A stretch of 64,000 nt of DNA from Pseudomonas sp. LD120. GTDB taxonomy: Bacteria > Pseudomonadota > Gammaproteobacteria > Pseudomonadales > Pseudomonadaceae. Under the pieces are notes generated by a model, which saw only the letters and a program-made list of their open reading frames with translations, ran no database searches and was not told the origin of the DNA. A program made the position numbers and the translations under genes. Of this stretch, positions 50,801 through 58,769 are shown piece after piece. The stretch lies in contig NZ_WVHL01000005.1 in NCBI RefSeq assembly GCF_009861525.1, positions 1,798,001 through 1,862,000 on the forward strand, read 5' to 3'. The number at the start of each line of letters is the position of its first letter. Position 1 is the first letter of the stretch.

Positions 50801-51789
50801 ACCTGGAAATCGTCGACGCCCAGGGCAAGTTCCTCGGCGAAGGCCGTGACCTGGCCGAACTGACCGCGCGGTTCGCCGAAGCCAGCCAGGCTGCCTTGGC
50901 AGTGCCGCAAACCGCCAAGAGCCAGCAGCCGGTGGAAGCCAAGGTGTTTGCCGCCGTCGCGCAAAAGACCCAGCAGAAGATCGCCGGGCTGTCGATGACG
51001 GTGTATCCGGCGTTGGTAGAGGAGGCCGGGACGGTCAAGGAAGGGCGTTTCTCCACCGCCGCCGAAGCCGAGTTCCAGCACCGCCGGGCCCTGCAGCGCC
51101 TGCTGTTGCAGCAACTGGCCGAACCGGCCAAGTTCCTGCGGGGCAAGTTGCCGGGGCTGACCGAGCTGGGCCTGCTGTACCGTGAATTGGGCCGGGTCGA
51201 TGCGCTGGTGGAAGACATTCTGCTGGCCAGCCTCGACAGCTGCATCCTGGAAGGCGAAGCCAGCTTGCCCCGGGATGGCGCGGGGCTGGCCTCCCTGGCC
51301 GAGCGCAAGCGCGGCGCCTGGACCGAACATGCCGAGCGTCTGGCGCGCCTGACCCTGGAGATCCTCAAGCTCTGGCACGGCCTGCAAAAACGCTTCAAGG
51401 GCAAGATCGACCTGGCCCAGGCGGTGGCTCTCAATGACATCAAGTCGCAGTTGGCGAATCTGGTGTACCCGGGCTTTGTCCGGGAAACCCCGGCCCTGTG
51501 GCTCAAGGAACTGCCGCGCTACCTCAAGGCGGTGGAGCTGCGTTTCGAGAAACTCGGCAGCCAGGTGCAGAAGGACCGGGTCTGTAGCTCCGAGCTGGCC
51601 GGGCTGTGGAATCAGTACCAGAGTCGTGCGCAAAAGCATGCCCAGGAAGGCAAGCGCGACCGGCAACTGGAGCTGTATCGCTGGTGGCTGGAGGAGTACC
51701 GGGTGTCCCTGTTTGCCCAGCAACTGGGGACCAAGGTGCCGATATCCGACAAGCGTCTGAACAAGCAGTGGAGTCAGGTGGAGGCCTGA
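47878..51789 (+). CDS. hrpA: ATP-dependent RNA helicase HrpA
   Basis: 1303 residues, the standard HrpA size (E. coli 1300). The DEAH helicase core has Walker A GETGSGKTTQ at 95-104, DEAH at 192-195, SATIDLERF (motif III), and RKGRCGR(V) for motif VI. The helicase-associated HA2/OB domains follow to about 700, and a long DUF3418 C-terminal part completes it. HrpA resolves stalled ribosomes and RNA structures. The ATG at 47878 lies 132 bp after aceK, beyond a large repeat, so it has its own promoter. The codon pattern is typical of the genome. Confidence 0.96.
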   Translation: MTSESPAIDQLLKNLDQAMLADRHRLRRQLLELRKKPDEAKLAQWLERMQASCNLVTARRASVPLIRYDDSLPIAAKRDEIKDALLKHQVLIIAGETGSGKTTQLPKICLEIGRGQHGLIGHTQPRRIAARSVASRVAEELATPLGSLVGYQVRFEDQSDASTLIKLMTDGILLAETQNDRFLERYDTIIVDEAHERSLNIDFLLGYLKTLLPRRPDLKVIITSATIDLERFSKHFDNAPIVEVSGRTFPVETWYRPLTLEQDEEGNRVEDDLTVDQAILATLDEIAAYERSERRSPGDVLVFLPGEREIRDAADMLRKAQLKHTEILPLYARLSPAEQQRIFQSHPGRRVVLATNVAETSLTVPGIRYVIDSGTARISRYSYRAKVQRLPIEAISQASANQRKGRCGRVEPGICVRLYSEEDFLGRPEFTDPEILRTNLAAVILQMLHLRLGEITAFPFIEPPDGKAISDGFNLLQELSAVDRNSQLTPLGRQLARLPVDPRMGRMLLEAARLGSLQEVLIVASAMSIQDPRERPPERQQAADQAHAQWKDVDSDFAGLVNLWRGFEEQRQALTASPLRNWCRKNFLNYLRLREWRDSHRQLSLICRDLQLSLNKEPADYPKLHKAVLVGLLSQIGQKTEDGDYLGARQRRFWIHPSSGLGKKRPQWLMTAELVETTKLYARMVAKIEPDWIEPLAGHLVKKNHFEPHWEKKRGQVVAYEQITLFGLIVVGRRPVHYGPVDPVVSRELFIREALVRGEIQSKTKCLTANTQLLEQLDALEAKARRRDILADEETLFAFYDERLPAEIHQTATFDSWYRVHSQKNPQLLIMREEDVLAREASEVTAKQYPDTLHIGDLELALSYHFEPNHPRDGVTLRVPAPLLPALPAERLEWLVPGLIEAKCIALVRNLPKALRKNFVPVPDFVKAALQRLEFAEGSLPQALGRELLRMTGARVSDEAWSEAEQQVESHLRMNLEIVDAQGKFLGEGRDLAELTARFAEASQAALAVPQTAKSQQPVEAKVFAAVAQKTQQKIAGLSMTVYPALVEEAGTVKEGRFSTAAEAEFQHRRALQRLLLQQLAEPAKFLRGKLPGLTELGLLYRELGRVDALVEDILLASLDSCILEGEASLPRDGAGLASLAERKRGAWTEHAERLARLTLEILKLWHGLQKRFKGKIDLAQAVALNDIKSQLANLVYPGFVRETPALWLKELPRYLKAVELRFEKLGSQVQKDRVCSSELAGLWNQYQSRAQKHAQEGKRDRQLELYRWWLEEYRVSLFAQQLGTKVPISDKRLNKQWSQVEA

Positions 51790-51808
51790 CCCAACACCTC
51801 CTTAGGCG

Positions 51809-51882
51809 CTGGTTTGCCAGCGAAGGTGCGATCAAGGGCGATGCAAGGCTCAACCCGGTTCGTCGGCAAGCCGGCACCTACT
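51809..51882. repeat. REP-like element after hrpA
   Basis: GGCGCTGGTTTGCCAGCGAAGG near the left end and TTCGTCGGCAAGCCGGCACCTAC at the right end are the two half-palindromes of a Pseudomonas REP pair, imperfectly matched. It lies 20 bases after the hrpA stop. Confidence 0.6.
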
Positions 51883-51947
51883 GGGCGCGGCAATTGCGGC
51901 GAAATACCTGTGGTTATGGCAAACTCCGCCGTCATAAATGCCGGCCT

Positions 51948-51973
51948 CGGGTGCCTGTACGACAGGCTGCCCG
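51948..51973. promoter_or_regulatory. Palindrome upstream of the KAS III gene
   Basis: GCCTGT-ACG-ACAGGC (51953-51967) is a perfect 6-bp dyad, extended by CGGG (51948) and CCCG (51970-51973) with short bulges. It lies 114 bp before the GTG start. No T-run follows, so it is an operator or a structured leader. Confidence 0.35.
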
Positions 51974-52086
51974 GGCGAATCGGAATAAAGCGATGCCAGG
52001 AATGGCTCCCTCAGCGGGGGGCGTTCCTTTACGGTTTGGTACGACAGTGCCAATACCTTCTGCCTCATCACACTAGAGGAACGACC

Positions 52087-53208
52087 GTGCATAACGTCGT
52101 CATCAGCGGCACCGGCCTGTTTACCCCGGCCAACAGTATTTCCAACGAAGAGCTGGTGGAGTCTTTCAACACCTACGTCCAGCAGTTCAACAGCGACAAC
52201 GCCGCTGCCATCGAACGGGGCGAAGTGCAGGCCCTGACCGAATCCAACGCCGCCTTCATCGAAAAAGCCTCCGGGATCAAGAGCCGCTTCGTCATGGACA
52301 AAGACGGCATTCTTGATCCGCAGCGCATGGTTCCGAACCTCGCGGAGCGCTCCAACGACGAGTGGTCGGTGCTCTGCCAGATGGCCGTGGCCGCGGCTGA
52401 ACAGGCCCTGCAACGGGCCGGCAAGACCGCCGCCGACATCGACGGGGTGATCGTCGCCTGCTCCAACCTGCAGCGCGCCTACCCGGCCATCGCCATCGAA
52501 GTCCAGGCCGCCCTGGGCATCCAGGGCTTTGGTTTCGACATGAACGTGGCCTGCTCTTCGGCAACCTTCGGCATCCAGGCTGCTTGCAACAGCGTGCAAC
52601 TGGGCCAGGCCCGGGCGATCCTGATGGTCAACCCGGAAGTCTGCACCGGGCACCTGAACTTCCGTGACCGCGACAGCCACTTCATCTTCGGCGACGCCGC
52701 CACCGCAGTGATCATCGAACGGGCCGACCTGGCCACCTCCAAGCACCAGTTCGAGATCGTCAGCACCAAGCTGCTGACCCAGTTCTCCAACAACATCCGC
52801 AACAACTTCGGCTTCCTCAACCGCGCGGCGCAAGAGGGCATCGGTGCGCGGGACAAGCTGTTCGTCCAGGAAGGCCGCAAGGTATTCCGTGATGTGTGCC
52901 CGATGGTGGCCGAGCTGATCGCGGCGCACCTGGAAGAAAACCAGCTCAATGTCGGCGACGTGAAGCGCTTCTGGCTGCACCAGGCCAACCTCAGCATGAA
53001 CCACCTGATCGTCAAGAAACTGCTGGGCCGCGAAGCCACGGTAGAAGAGGCGCCGGTGATTCTCGACACTTACGCCAACACCAGTTCGGCAGGCTCGGTG
53101 ATTGCCTTCCACAAGTACCAGGACGATCTGGCCGGCGGCGATCTGGCAGTGCTCAGTTCCTTTGGTGCGGGTTATTCCATCGGTAGCGTCCTGCTACGCA
53201 AACGTTGA
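52087..53208 (+). CDS. Beta-ketoacyl-ACP synthase III family protein (PA3286-like)
   Basis: 373 residues from a GTG at 52087 (GAGGAACGACC upstream), starting VHNVVISGTGLFTPAN. The thiolase-fold triad is Cys156 (NVACSSATFG), His298 (WLHQANLSMN) and Asn331 (TYANTSSAG). It looks like the P. aeruginosa protein PA3286, a KAS III that takes octanoyl-CoA from beta-oxidation into fatty acid synthesis. The neighbours, sigma factor and anti-sigma genes, match PA3285/PA3284. The protein has a longer N-terminal extension than FabH (about 320 aa). I leave the symbol open. Confidence 0.88.
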   Translation: MHNVVISGTGLFTPANSISNEELVESFNTYVQQFNSDNAAAIERGEVQALTESNAAFIEKASGIKSRFVMDKDGILDPQRMVPNLAERSNDEWSVLCQMAVAAAEQALQRAGKTAADIDGVIVACSNLQRAYPAIAIEVQAALGIQGFGFDMNVACSSATFGIQAACNSVQLGQARAILMVNPEVCTGHLNFRDRDSHFIFGDAATAVIIERADLATSKHQFEIVSTKLLTQFSNNIRNNFGFLNRAAQEGIGARDKLFVQEGRKVFRDVCPMVAELIAAHLEENQLNVGDVKRFWLHQANLSMNHLIVKKLLGREATVEEAPVILDTYANTSSAGSVIAFHKYQDDLAGGDLAVLSSFGAGYSIGSVLLRKR

Positions 53209-53288
53209 TCTAGGCTGATCGGGGTGTGGCGCAGGGCTGCATTCAGGCGTCACACCCCCTCACACCTGCATGATTGAACGAGGCACGA

Positions 53289-53903
53289 ATGGCTGCTGCT
53301 GATGACACGCAACTGCTAGAGCGCCTGTTGGCGGGCGAACAAAAAGCTTTCAAGGAACTGGTCAGTACCTACCAGAGTGCCATGCGCGCGGTGGCGTATG
53401 CGATTGTCGGCAACCGGCACGCCGACGAAGTAGTGCAGGACGCCTGGCTCTCGGTGGTACGCAACCTGTCAGGGTTTCAGGGGCGTTCCAGCCTCAAGAC
53501 CTGGCTGTTGACCATCACGGCCAACGCGGCCAAGGGCCGTTATAAGCAGAATCGTCGGGAGGTGTTGCTCGATGATCTGCCGGCCCCCCACGGCACCGTG
53601 GGCGATGAGCGATTTTCTTCCAGCGACGGCCATTGGCTGGTGGCGCCATTCGCCTGGCACGAAGACACCCCCGAAGCCCTGTTGACCGAAGCGGAACTGC
53701 GCGACTGCCTGGAACACACCCTGCTCAGCCTTTCGGAGTTGCAAAGCAGCGTTTTGCTGCTGCGCGAACGCCAGGGCCTGGAGCTGGAAGAGATCTGTAA
53801 TCTTTTGAGCCTTACGCTCTCCAATGTTCGGGTGCTATTGCACCGGGCACGTTTGAAGGTCTTCGCTACCGTGGAGCATTTTGAGGAAACCGGCCAATGC
53901 TGA
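53289..53903 (+). CDS. ECF-type sigma-70 factor (PA3285-like)
   Basis: 204 residues from ATG 53289 with GAGG 6 bases upstream; the TTG at 53274 adds five residues without a ribosome site. Region 2 is LVSTYQSAMRAVAYAIVGNRHADEVVQDAWLSVVRNL with FQGRSSLKTWLLTIT (2.4), and region 4 is LLLRERQGLELEEICNLLSLTLSNVRVLLHRARLKVF. A variable linker of about 60 residues separates them. It directs RNA polymerase to a small regulon, perhaps including the KAS III gene 80 bp upstream. Overlaps the anti-sigma gene by 7 bp. Confidence 0.92.
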   Translation: MAAADDTQLLERLLAGEQKAFKELVSTYQSAMRAVAYAIVGNRHADEVVQDAWLSVVRNLSGFQGRSSLKTWLLTITANAAKGRYKQNRREVLLDDLPAPHGTVGDERFSSSDGHWLVAPFAWHEDTPEALLTEAELRDCLEHTLLSLSELQSSVLLLRERQGLELEEICNLLSLTLSNVRVLLHRARLKVFATVEHFEETGQC

Positions 53904-54133
53904 CTTGTAAGGAACAGGTGGCACGATCCAGCGATTATCTCGATGGTCAATTGAGCGTTCGCGAGCGTTTGATGATGCGTCATCACTTGCTGTTCTGCCC
54001 CAATTGCCGGCGTTTCATTCGTCAGATGCGTCTGTTGCAGGCCACCGTGCGGCTGATGCCGGAAAAACCTGTCGAGGGAGTGGACGCCTTGGCCGAGCGC
54101 CTGGCGACGCAACTGCGCAAGGACCGTCCTTGA
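53897..54133 (+). CDS. Zinc-binding anti-sigma factor (PA3284-like)
   Basis: 78 residues, overlapping the sigma gene by 7 bp. The ZAS zinc motif His30-x3-Cys34-x2-Cys37 (HLLFCPNC) with Cys4 near the N-terminus places it in the zf-HC2 family. There is no transmembrane helix, so this is a cytoplasmic anti-sigma factor that would release the sigma factor on oxidation or another signal. Its C-terminal part (VDALAERLATQLRKDRP) is short and helical. Translation is coupled to the sigma gene. Confidence 0.88.
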   Translation: MLTCKEQVARSSDYLDGQLSVRERLMMRHHLLFCPNCRRFIRQMRLLQATVRLMPEKPVEGVDALAERLATQLRKDRP

Positions 54134-54209
54134 GGGGGGAAACAGGCCAGCGTGAGTGCAACGAACGGATGATGGGGATCGTCGCCCCACGCCAGACTGT
54201 TGAGCCCTG

Positions 54210-54244
54210 CAAACGATGCCCGCAGCTTTCACGCGCATCGTTTG
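54210..54244. terminator. Bidirectional stem-loop between anti-sigma and porin genes
   Basis: CAAACGATGC (54210-54219) and GCATCGTTTG (54235-54244) pair perfectly over 10 bp around a 15-base loop, in the convergent gap. The T-run is short on either strand, so strength is uncertain. Confidence 0.6.
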
Positions 54245-54263
54245 AGGTGGATTGCCTGGTCGC

Positions 54264-55586
54264 TTAGAACTTCGCTTCTGCGTCCAACTGCAAGGTATTG
54301 GTGTTGGCGTCGCGCTGAGTGCGGCTGGAGAAATCAGCCTTGGTCAGGAAGTAGGTCGCGCCGAGGGCGAAGTTCTTGTCGATGTCGTAGCCGACCTTGA
54401 ACTTGTGACCGCGCGCGCCGGTGGTGCCGTTGGCGAAGTCGGAGTCGGTGAAGGCACCGACCACGGCATTGCGCTGCACGTCACGATAGTTGTAGTCGAG
54501 GTTGAAACCGAAGACTTTCGACTTGGCCCCCAGCAGCCAGGCGGTGTCCTGATCGTTCACCGCATCGTTGTTCTTCACGTACTGACCGTAGAACGACAGC
54601 GGCATCGGCAGGCCGCCGATGTCGATCTGGCTGAAACCTTCGTACAGGCGGAACTGGTTGTCGGCCGAGTTGCCGTTGACTGCCAGGGCACAGGGCGTGG
54701 ACGAACCGGTGCAACGGCTGTCCTTGTCGTTCTGGTAGGCATACACGCTGCCGCCGACGGTCAGTTTCAGGTTGTCGCTGAGGGCGAAGCGGCTACCCAA
54801 CTGGCCGGAAGTCAGGCGCAGGTCATGGCGGAACTGCACGCCTTCGCCGTCGACGTTGTCCTTGAGGGAGTAGTTACCCAGGCTACCGAACAGTTCGGCG
54901 CTGCTGCCCAGCGGGTATTTGTAGGTGACCGCCAGACCTTCAGGGTTGATGTCACCGTCCCAGATCACGTCGCCCATGCTGACCCAGGGTTGCAGCATCT
55001 TGCCGCCGATCACGTGCAGGTTCTTCACCGCGTCCGGGTGATAGTCGATGTAGCCCAAGTCCAACCAGATCTGCTTCTTGTCGAAGTAGTCGTTCTGGTC
55101 CTGGTTGGTGGAGCGGGCATCGTCGCCGCCGCCGGTGGCGATACGAATACCGGTGTCTACCTGTGGGTTGATTTCGCTATAGGCGCCCAGGCGGGCGCGG
55201 ATGCGCTGACGATTCTTGTCCCGACCACCGTTGTTGGGTTCGCCATCGATCTTGATGGTTTCCTGGCGCACGCGGACGTCACCTTTGAACTGCGTCTTGG
55301 CGGCCCAGGCCAGTTTCTGGTTGAAGGCGCTCATTTCGTTGGCCTTCTTGGTGGCCGCTGCGACTTGTTCGTTGGTCTCTTGCTGCGCTTGCTGGGCTAT
55401 TTGCTGAGCCTTTTGATCCTTGGCCAGTTCGGCTTGCAGCTCAACGTACTGCGTCTGGGAAATCGAGCCGTTGGCCTTGAGCATGTCCAGCAGTTTGGCG
55501 TCGACCGCGGCACTGGCGGGAACACTCATGGCCAGTAACAGGCCGCCACACAGGGCTGCCGCAGTTTTCGTGGAAGCAAGGCGCAT
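54264..55586 (-). CDS. Putative outer-membrane porin (Porin_5-like family)
   Basis: 440 residues from ATG 55586 (GGAG 8 bases upstream). Signal peptide of about 26 residues (SVPASA-AVDAK). Residues 27-90 form an SLH-like/coiled segment rich in Gln (QTQYVELQAELAKDQKAQQIAQQ), followed by a beta-barrel with alternating residues and a terminal Phe (LDAEAKF), as outer-membrane proteins need. Two Cys (SRCTGSSTPCAL) lie in a loop. A coiled N-terminus plus barrel fits the putative porin family. No solute is indicated. Convergent with the anti-sigma gene. Confidence 0.8.
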   Translation of the reverse strand: MRLASTKTAAALCGGLLLAMSVPASAAVDAKLLDMLKANGSISQTQYVELQAELAKDQKAQQIAQQAQQETNEQVAAATKKANEMSAFNQKLAWAAKTQFKGDVRVRQETIKIDGEPNNGGRDKNRQRIRARLGAYSEINPQVDTGIRIATGGGDDARSTNQDQNDYFDKKQIWLDLGYIDYHPDAVKNLHVIGGKMLQPWVSMGDVIWDGDINPEGLAVTYKYPLGSSAELFGSLGNYSLKDNVDGEGVQFRHDLRLTSGQLGSRFALSDNLKLTVGGSVYAYQNDKDSRCTGSSTPCALAVNGNSADNQFRLYEGFSQIDIGGLPMPLSFYGQYVKNNDAVNDQDTAWLLGAKSKVFGFNLDYNYRDVQRNAVVGAFTDSDFANGTTGARGHKFKVGYDIDKNFALGATYFLTKADFSSRTQRDANTNTLQLDAEAKF

Positions 55587-55946
55587 AGCAATCTCCGGAA
55601 ATAAGAGCGGATGGCTTAAACATCCTGGGCACAACCGACCCGCGAGGGTCGGAAAACAGTGATCGGGTAGAACCCGGCGTTCTAAAAACAGGCGCCAGTA
55701 TCACGATGGTTTATGACAGAACGATGGCGAAGTAATGGCGTGCAGATGACGGTGCGAGACCGGGCCTGAGCCCTTGTCCGAGCCTCTGTCTGGGGTGTTG
55801 TCGGTGGTGTGCGGCGGCGATCACCTGGTGTTCAGAAACGCGGTGTCGTGGCAGAAGATCGGAGCGGTGGGGGGGGCGGGGTGCTTGGTTTGAACTGGGT
55901 CTCAGAGCTTCAGCGCTCAGGTCTCAGGGCTCAGGGCGGTCAGGCG
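55587..55946. other. Region upstream of the porin gene
   Basis: 360 bp without a gene. In the porin leader, CCGACCC (55635-55641) and GGGTCGG (55646-55652) form a 7-bp hairpin with a 4-base loop, 49 bases before the ATG. Near 55866-55881 is a G-rich run on the plus strand, and 55910-55952 holds short CTCAG(G/A)-type repeats. The rest shows nothing I can name. The porin promoter must be here. Confidence 0.4.
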
Positions 55947-56348
55947 TCAGGGGCAGGTGGTCTCCTGCAGGTACAGCCACTGCACCGAGTCGTCCCGGAC
56001 CCGGATGAGCGCCAGTGACAGGCGCGAGGTCTGGCTCTGATTCAGGTGATGGGTTTCCTTGTAGCGGATCGCCGCGCTCTGGCCCTCCTGCCACAGGCAG
56101 TGCAGGTCGCTGATGCTGATTTCCAGCCCGGCGCGGGTGCCCAGCGCGCCGCGAAACAGCAGCTCCACCTGTTCCCGGCCCACCAGCGCGCCGCTGGTGG
56201 TCACCATCTGGAAGTCCTCGGCGAACACTGGCAGCAATTGCTCGATGCAGGCCGCGCCATCCCCTTGTTGATCGGTGAACACGCGGTGAATCAGTTGATG
56301 AATCCAGTGCACGCTGTACTGCGCCTGTTTAATGATCGAGTTGGGCAT
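55947..56348 (-). CDS. SnoaL/NTF2-like (DUF4440-type) small protein
   Basis: 133 residues with an NTF2-like cone fold. An N-terminal helix pair (IHQLIHRVFTDQQGDGAACIEQLLPVFAEDFQMVTTSGALVGREQV) is followed by beta strands (GLEISISDLHCLWQEGQSAAIRYKETHH, SRLSLALIRVRDDSVQWLYLQET). No catalytic residue can be named. The start ATG at 56348 lies inside the 3' end of the MFS gene (20-bp overlap), so the two are translationally coupled. It may act on a substrate of that transporter. Confidence 0.75.
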   Translation of the reverse strand: MPNSIIKQAQYSVHWIHQLIHRVFTDQQGDGAACIEQLLPVFAEDFQMVTTSGALVGREQVELLFRGALGTRAGLEISISDLHCLWQEGQSAAIRYKETHHLNQSQTSRLSLALIRVRDDSVQWLYLQETTCP

Positions 56349-57696
56349 GGGAGACCTTTTGTGTGGGGAGGGTGTTCAGGGCCAGCAGCGGCAGTAGGCC
56401 GGCGAGCGCTGCCAGGAGCAGGCTCAGGTGATAGGCCGCGAGGGCGTCCAGGTCGCTGAGCAGCAGGTTGTAAAGCATCAGCAGCGAGGCCGCGCCAACG
56501 CTGAAGGCCACCTGCCGGTTGATGTTCCAGATCACGCTGGCCTTGTGCGTGTCGCTGCCGCTGAAGTCCAGCAGCGCAGTGGTCTGGGCGGTGTTGGCGC
56601 CAGCGCCGCCGCCCAGGCCCATCAGTAGATAAGCCAGCAGCATCCACGACAGGTCGGATGTCGACTCGACGGCGCACAGGGTCGCGATGCCGGTGCTGTG
56701 CAGCATCAGGGCAATGGCGAATAGGCGTCGGGCGCCGACACGGTTGTAGAAACGCCCGCAGGTCAGCATCGCCAGCAGGGCGCCGGCGGCATACAGCAGC
56801 ATGAACAGGCCGCTGTGTTGCGCACTCAGGTGCAGGTTGTCTTGAAGGAAGAACAGGCTCAGCAGGTTGACCCCGGTGAAGATCCCGGGAATCGCGTAGT
56901 AAATCGCCACGGACAGGCTCAGGCGCGGATGTCTCAGCAGTCGCAGGTCGAGGATGGGCTGTGCGCATCGCTGGCCATGTCGCCGGTACAGTACGGCGAA
57001 CAGCAGGCCCATGGTCAGGCAGAGCAGTGCCGGGTAGGCCGGATAGCCGCTGCCATACAACGACATGCCTAGCAGCAGACCGCCCAGGCTGACGCTCACC
57101 AGCAGCAGGCCGCGCAGATCCGGCGGGGGCGGCTGCGCCCCGCGCTCACGGCCGATCCAGCACCACGACAACAACGCCGCCAACAACGACAGCGGCACGC
57201 TGGCGAAGAACACCCAACGCCAGGAACTGTGGTCGACAATCGCTCCGCCCAGTGTGGGCGACAGTGCTGGGGCCAACAGCGCGACGGCCATGATCAGGGT
57301 CGAGATTCGTGCCCGTTGCGGGCCCTGGAACAGGTTGAAGGTCAGCGCCTGGCCCAGGGGGATCAGCAGGCCGCCGGCCATGCCCTGCAGCAGTCGCCAG
57401 AACACCAGCCAGAGGAAGTCGTCGGCCAGCCCGCAGAGCAGGGCCGCGCCACTGAACAGCAGCATCGAGGCGCTGAGGATCTCCCGGCTGCCGAAGCGTC
57501 CTGCCAGCCAGGTGCTGATGGGAATCACCAGGGTCAGGCCGAGAATGTAGGCGTTGGCGACCCAGGCCACGCTGGCGCTGGAGACCTGCCAGTGCGCGGC
57601 GATGCTCGGCAGGGCCACCGCCGACATGAAGATATTCACGCAGTCGATAAAGAACCCGAGAAGAAATACCACCGCCACCTTGTATCTGTAGGTCAT
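56329..57696 (-). CDS. MFS drug:H+ antiporter-2-like transporter
   Basis: 455 residues and 12-14 helices. The N-terminus FFIDCVNIFMSAVALPSIA, the loop AGRFGSREI between helices 2 and 3 (motif A), and LLQGMAGGLLIPLGQALTF (helix 4, with the Arg-Leu-Gln-Gly-x-Gly start) are typical of multidrug efflux proteins. A LysR gene lies divergent at 57786, 89 bp away, and a small NTF2-like gene follows with overlap. The set looks like an efflux locus under LysR control. Substrate unknown. Confidence 0.85.
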   Translation of the reverse strand: MTYRYKVAVVFLLGFFIDCVNIFMSAVALPSIAAHWQVSSASVAWVANAYILGLTLVIPISTWLAGRFGSREILSASMLLFSGAALLCGLADDFLWLVFWRLLQGMAGGLLIPLGQALTFNLFQGPQRARISTLIMAVALLAPALSPTLGGAIVDHSSWRWVFFASVPLSLLAALLSWCWIGRERGAQPPPPDLRGLLLVSVSLGGLLLGMSLYGSGYPAYPALLCLTMGLLFAVLYRRHGQRCAQPILDLRLLRHPRLSLSVAIYYAIPGIFTGVNLLSLFFLQDNLHLSAQHSGLFMLLYAAGALLAMLTCGRFYNRVGARRLFAIALMLHSTGIATLCAVESTSDLSWMLLAYLLMGLGGGAGANTAQTTALLDFSGSDTHKASVIWNINRQVAFSVGAASLLMLYNLLLSDLDALAAYHLSLLLAALAGLLPLLALNTLPTQKVSHAQLDH

Positions 57697-57785
57697 GCCG
57701 CCTCCGTTTTGCCCGCAGCTTAGGGAGGCTGGGCGGAGACTGTCGAGGTGCCTATACTTGACGCATTGTTTAACAGGATTTGACA

Positions 57786-58685
57786 GTGAGCGAGACCTTT
57801 CACGGCCAACTGCACCGGGTGCAGACCTTTCTCGCGGTGGTGGACTTTGGCTCCTACACCCGCGCTGCGCAGTACCTGGGCATTAGCAAGGCCATGGCCA
57901 GCCTGCATATCAAGGCGCTGGAGCAGGCCCTGGCCAGCACCTTGCTGATCCGCACCACGCGGCATATCGCCCTGACGGAAAGCGGCCAGGACCTGTATGA
58001 CGAATTCAAGGGGATTGTCGCCAATATCGATACTGCCTTTGACAACGTGCTGCACGGACGCAACCGGGTCAGCGGCAAGTTGCGCATCAGCTCCACGGCG
58101 GAGTACGCAGAGACCTTCGTGCTGCCGATCCTGCCGTTGTTCACCGCGCGCTACCCCGAGGTGCGCCTGAGTTATCACTTCAACTCGTCGCTCAATGACC
58201 TGGTGGCGGAAAAGCTCGATCTGGTGATTCGCCTCGGCCACCTGCCGGACTCGGGGTTCAAGGGGCGCAAGCTGGCGGATTACGCCATTGCCCTGGTGGC
58301 CAGTCCAGCGCTGCTCGAGGGCCGGGAGTTGCAGCAGATCGAGGACCTGAGCGCATTGCCGTGGATCGGCAACAGCAATCTGGCGGGACCGCCCAGTTGG
58401 ACCTTCAATCATCCGCGTCGGGGCGAGGTGGAGGTGCGGGTCAACCCCGGGCACGAATCCAACTCGGCGACGGCGATTCGCGCCCTGGCCCTGGCCGGCC
58501 TGGGGCTGGCGGTGCTGCCGGAGTGGATGATCCTCGACGACCTGGGCAGCGGCCGCCTGGTGCGGGTGCTGCCGAAGTACGGCCTGGCCACGCAGCCGGT
58601 GCATGTGCTGTTTCCCAACAGCGCCCACCTGCCGCGCAAATCCCGGGTGTTCATCGATTTTCTCGCCGAACACCTGGGGCATTGA
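57786..58685 (+). CDS. LysR-family regulator of the MFS locus
   Basis: 299 residues from a GTG at 57786, with AGGA 7 bases upstream; the TTG at 57780 is too near that site. The HTH (HRVQTFLAVVDFGSYTRAAQYLGISKAMASLHIKALE) and the effector lobe (KLRISSTAEYAETFVLPIL) belong to the CrgA-like LysR group. Divergent from the MFS gene across an 89-bp gap, as local LysR regulators usually are. Ligand not known. Confidence 0.85.
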   Translation: MSETFHGQLHRVQTFLAVVDFGSYTRAAQYLGISKAMASLHIKALEQALASTLLIRTTRHIALTESGQDLYDEFKGIVANIDTAFDNVLHGRNRVSGKLRISSTAEYAETFVLPILPLFTARYPEVRLSYHFNSSLNDLVAEKLDLVIRLGHLPDSGFKGRKLADYAIALVASPALLEGRELQQIEDLSALPWIGNSNLAGPPSWTFNHPRRGEVEVRVNPGHESNSATAIRALALAGLGLAVLPEWMILDDLGSGRLVRVLPKYGLATQPVHVLFPNSAHLPRKSRVFIDFLAEHLGH

Positions 58686-58769
58686 GGGGGGCAGGATGCT
58701 GGCGGTTTCGGTGAGTCCGGGGATGGAGGATACTCGCCGGGTCGTTCGATCTGAATTCCGGGGACCCCC

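Noticed and set aside
47851..51723. 1290-residue open frame on the minus strand, opposite hrpA
   Set aside because: It mirrors a G/C-ending-codon gene: high-GC Pseudomonas genes produce long antisense frames. Its translation is low-complexity (Gln/Arg/Leu/Ala) with no domain, and HrpA on the plus strand has intact helicase motifs.
51850..53112. 420-residue minus-strand frame opposite the KAS III gene
   Set aside because: The plus strand has the Cys-His-Asn triad and a ribosome site; the antisense product has no domain.
54252..55538. 428-residue plus-strand frame opposite the porin gene
   Set aside because: Antisense shadow, rich in Val/Gly/Ala without a signal peptide. The minus strand has a signal peptide and a terminal Phe.
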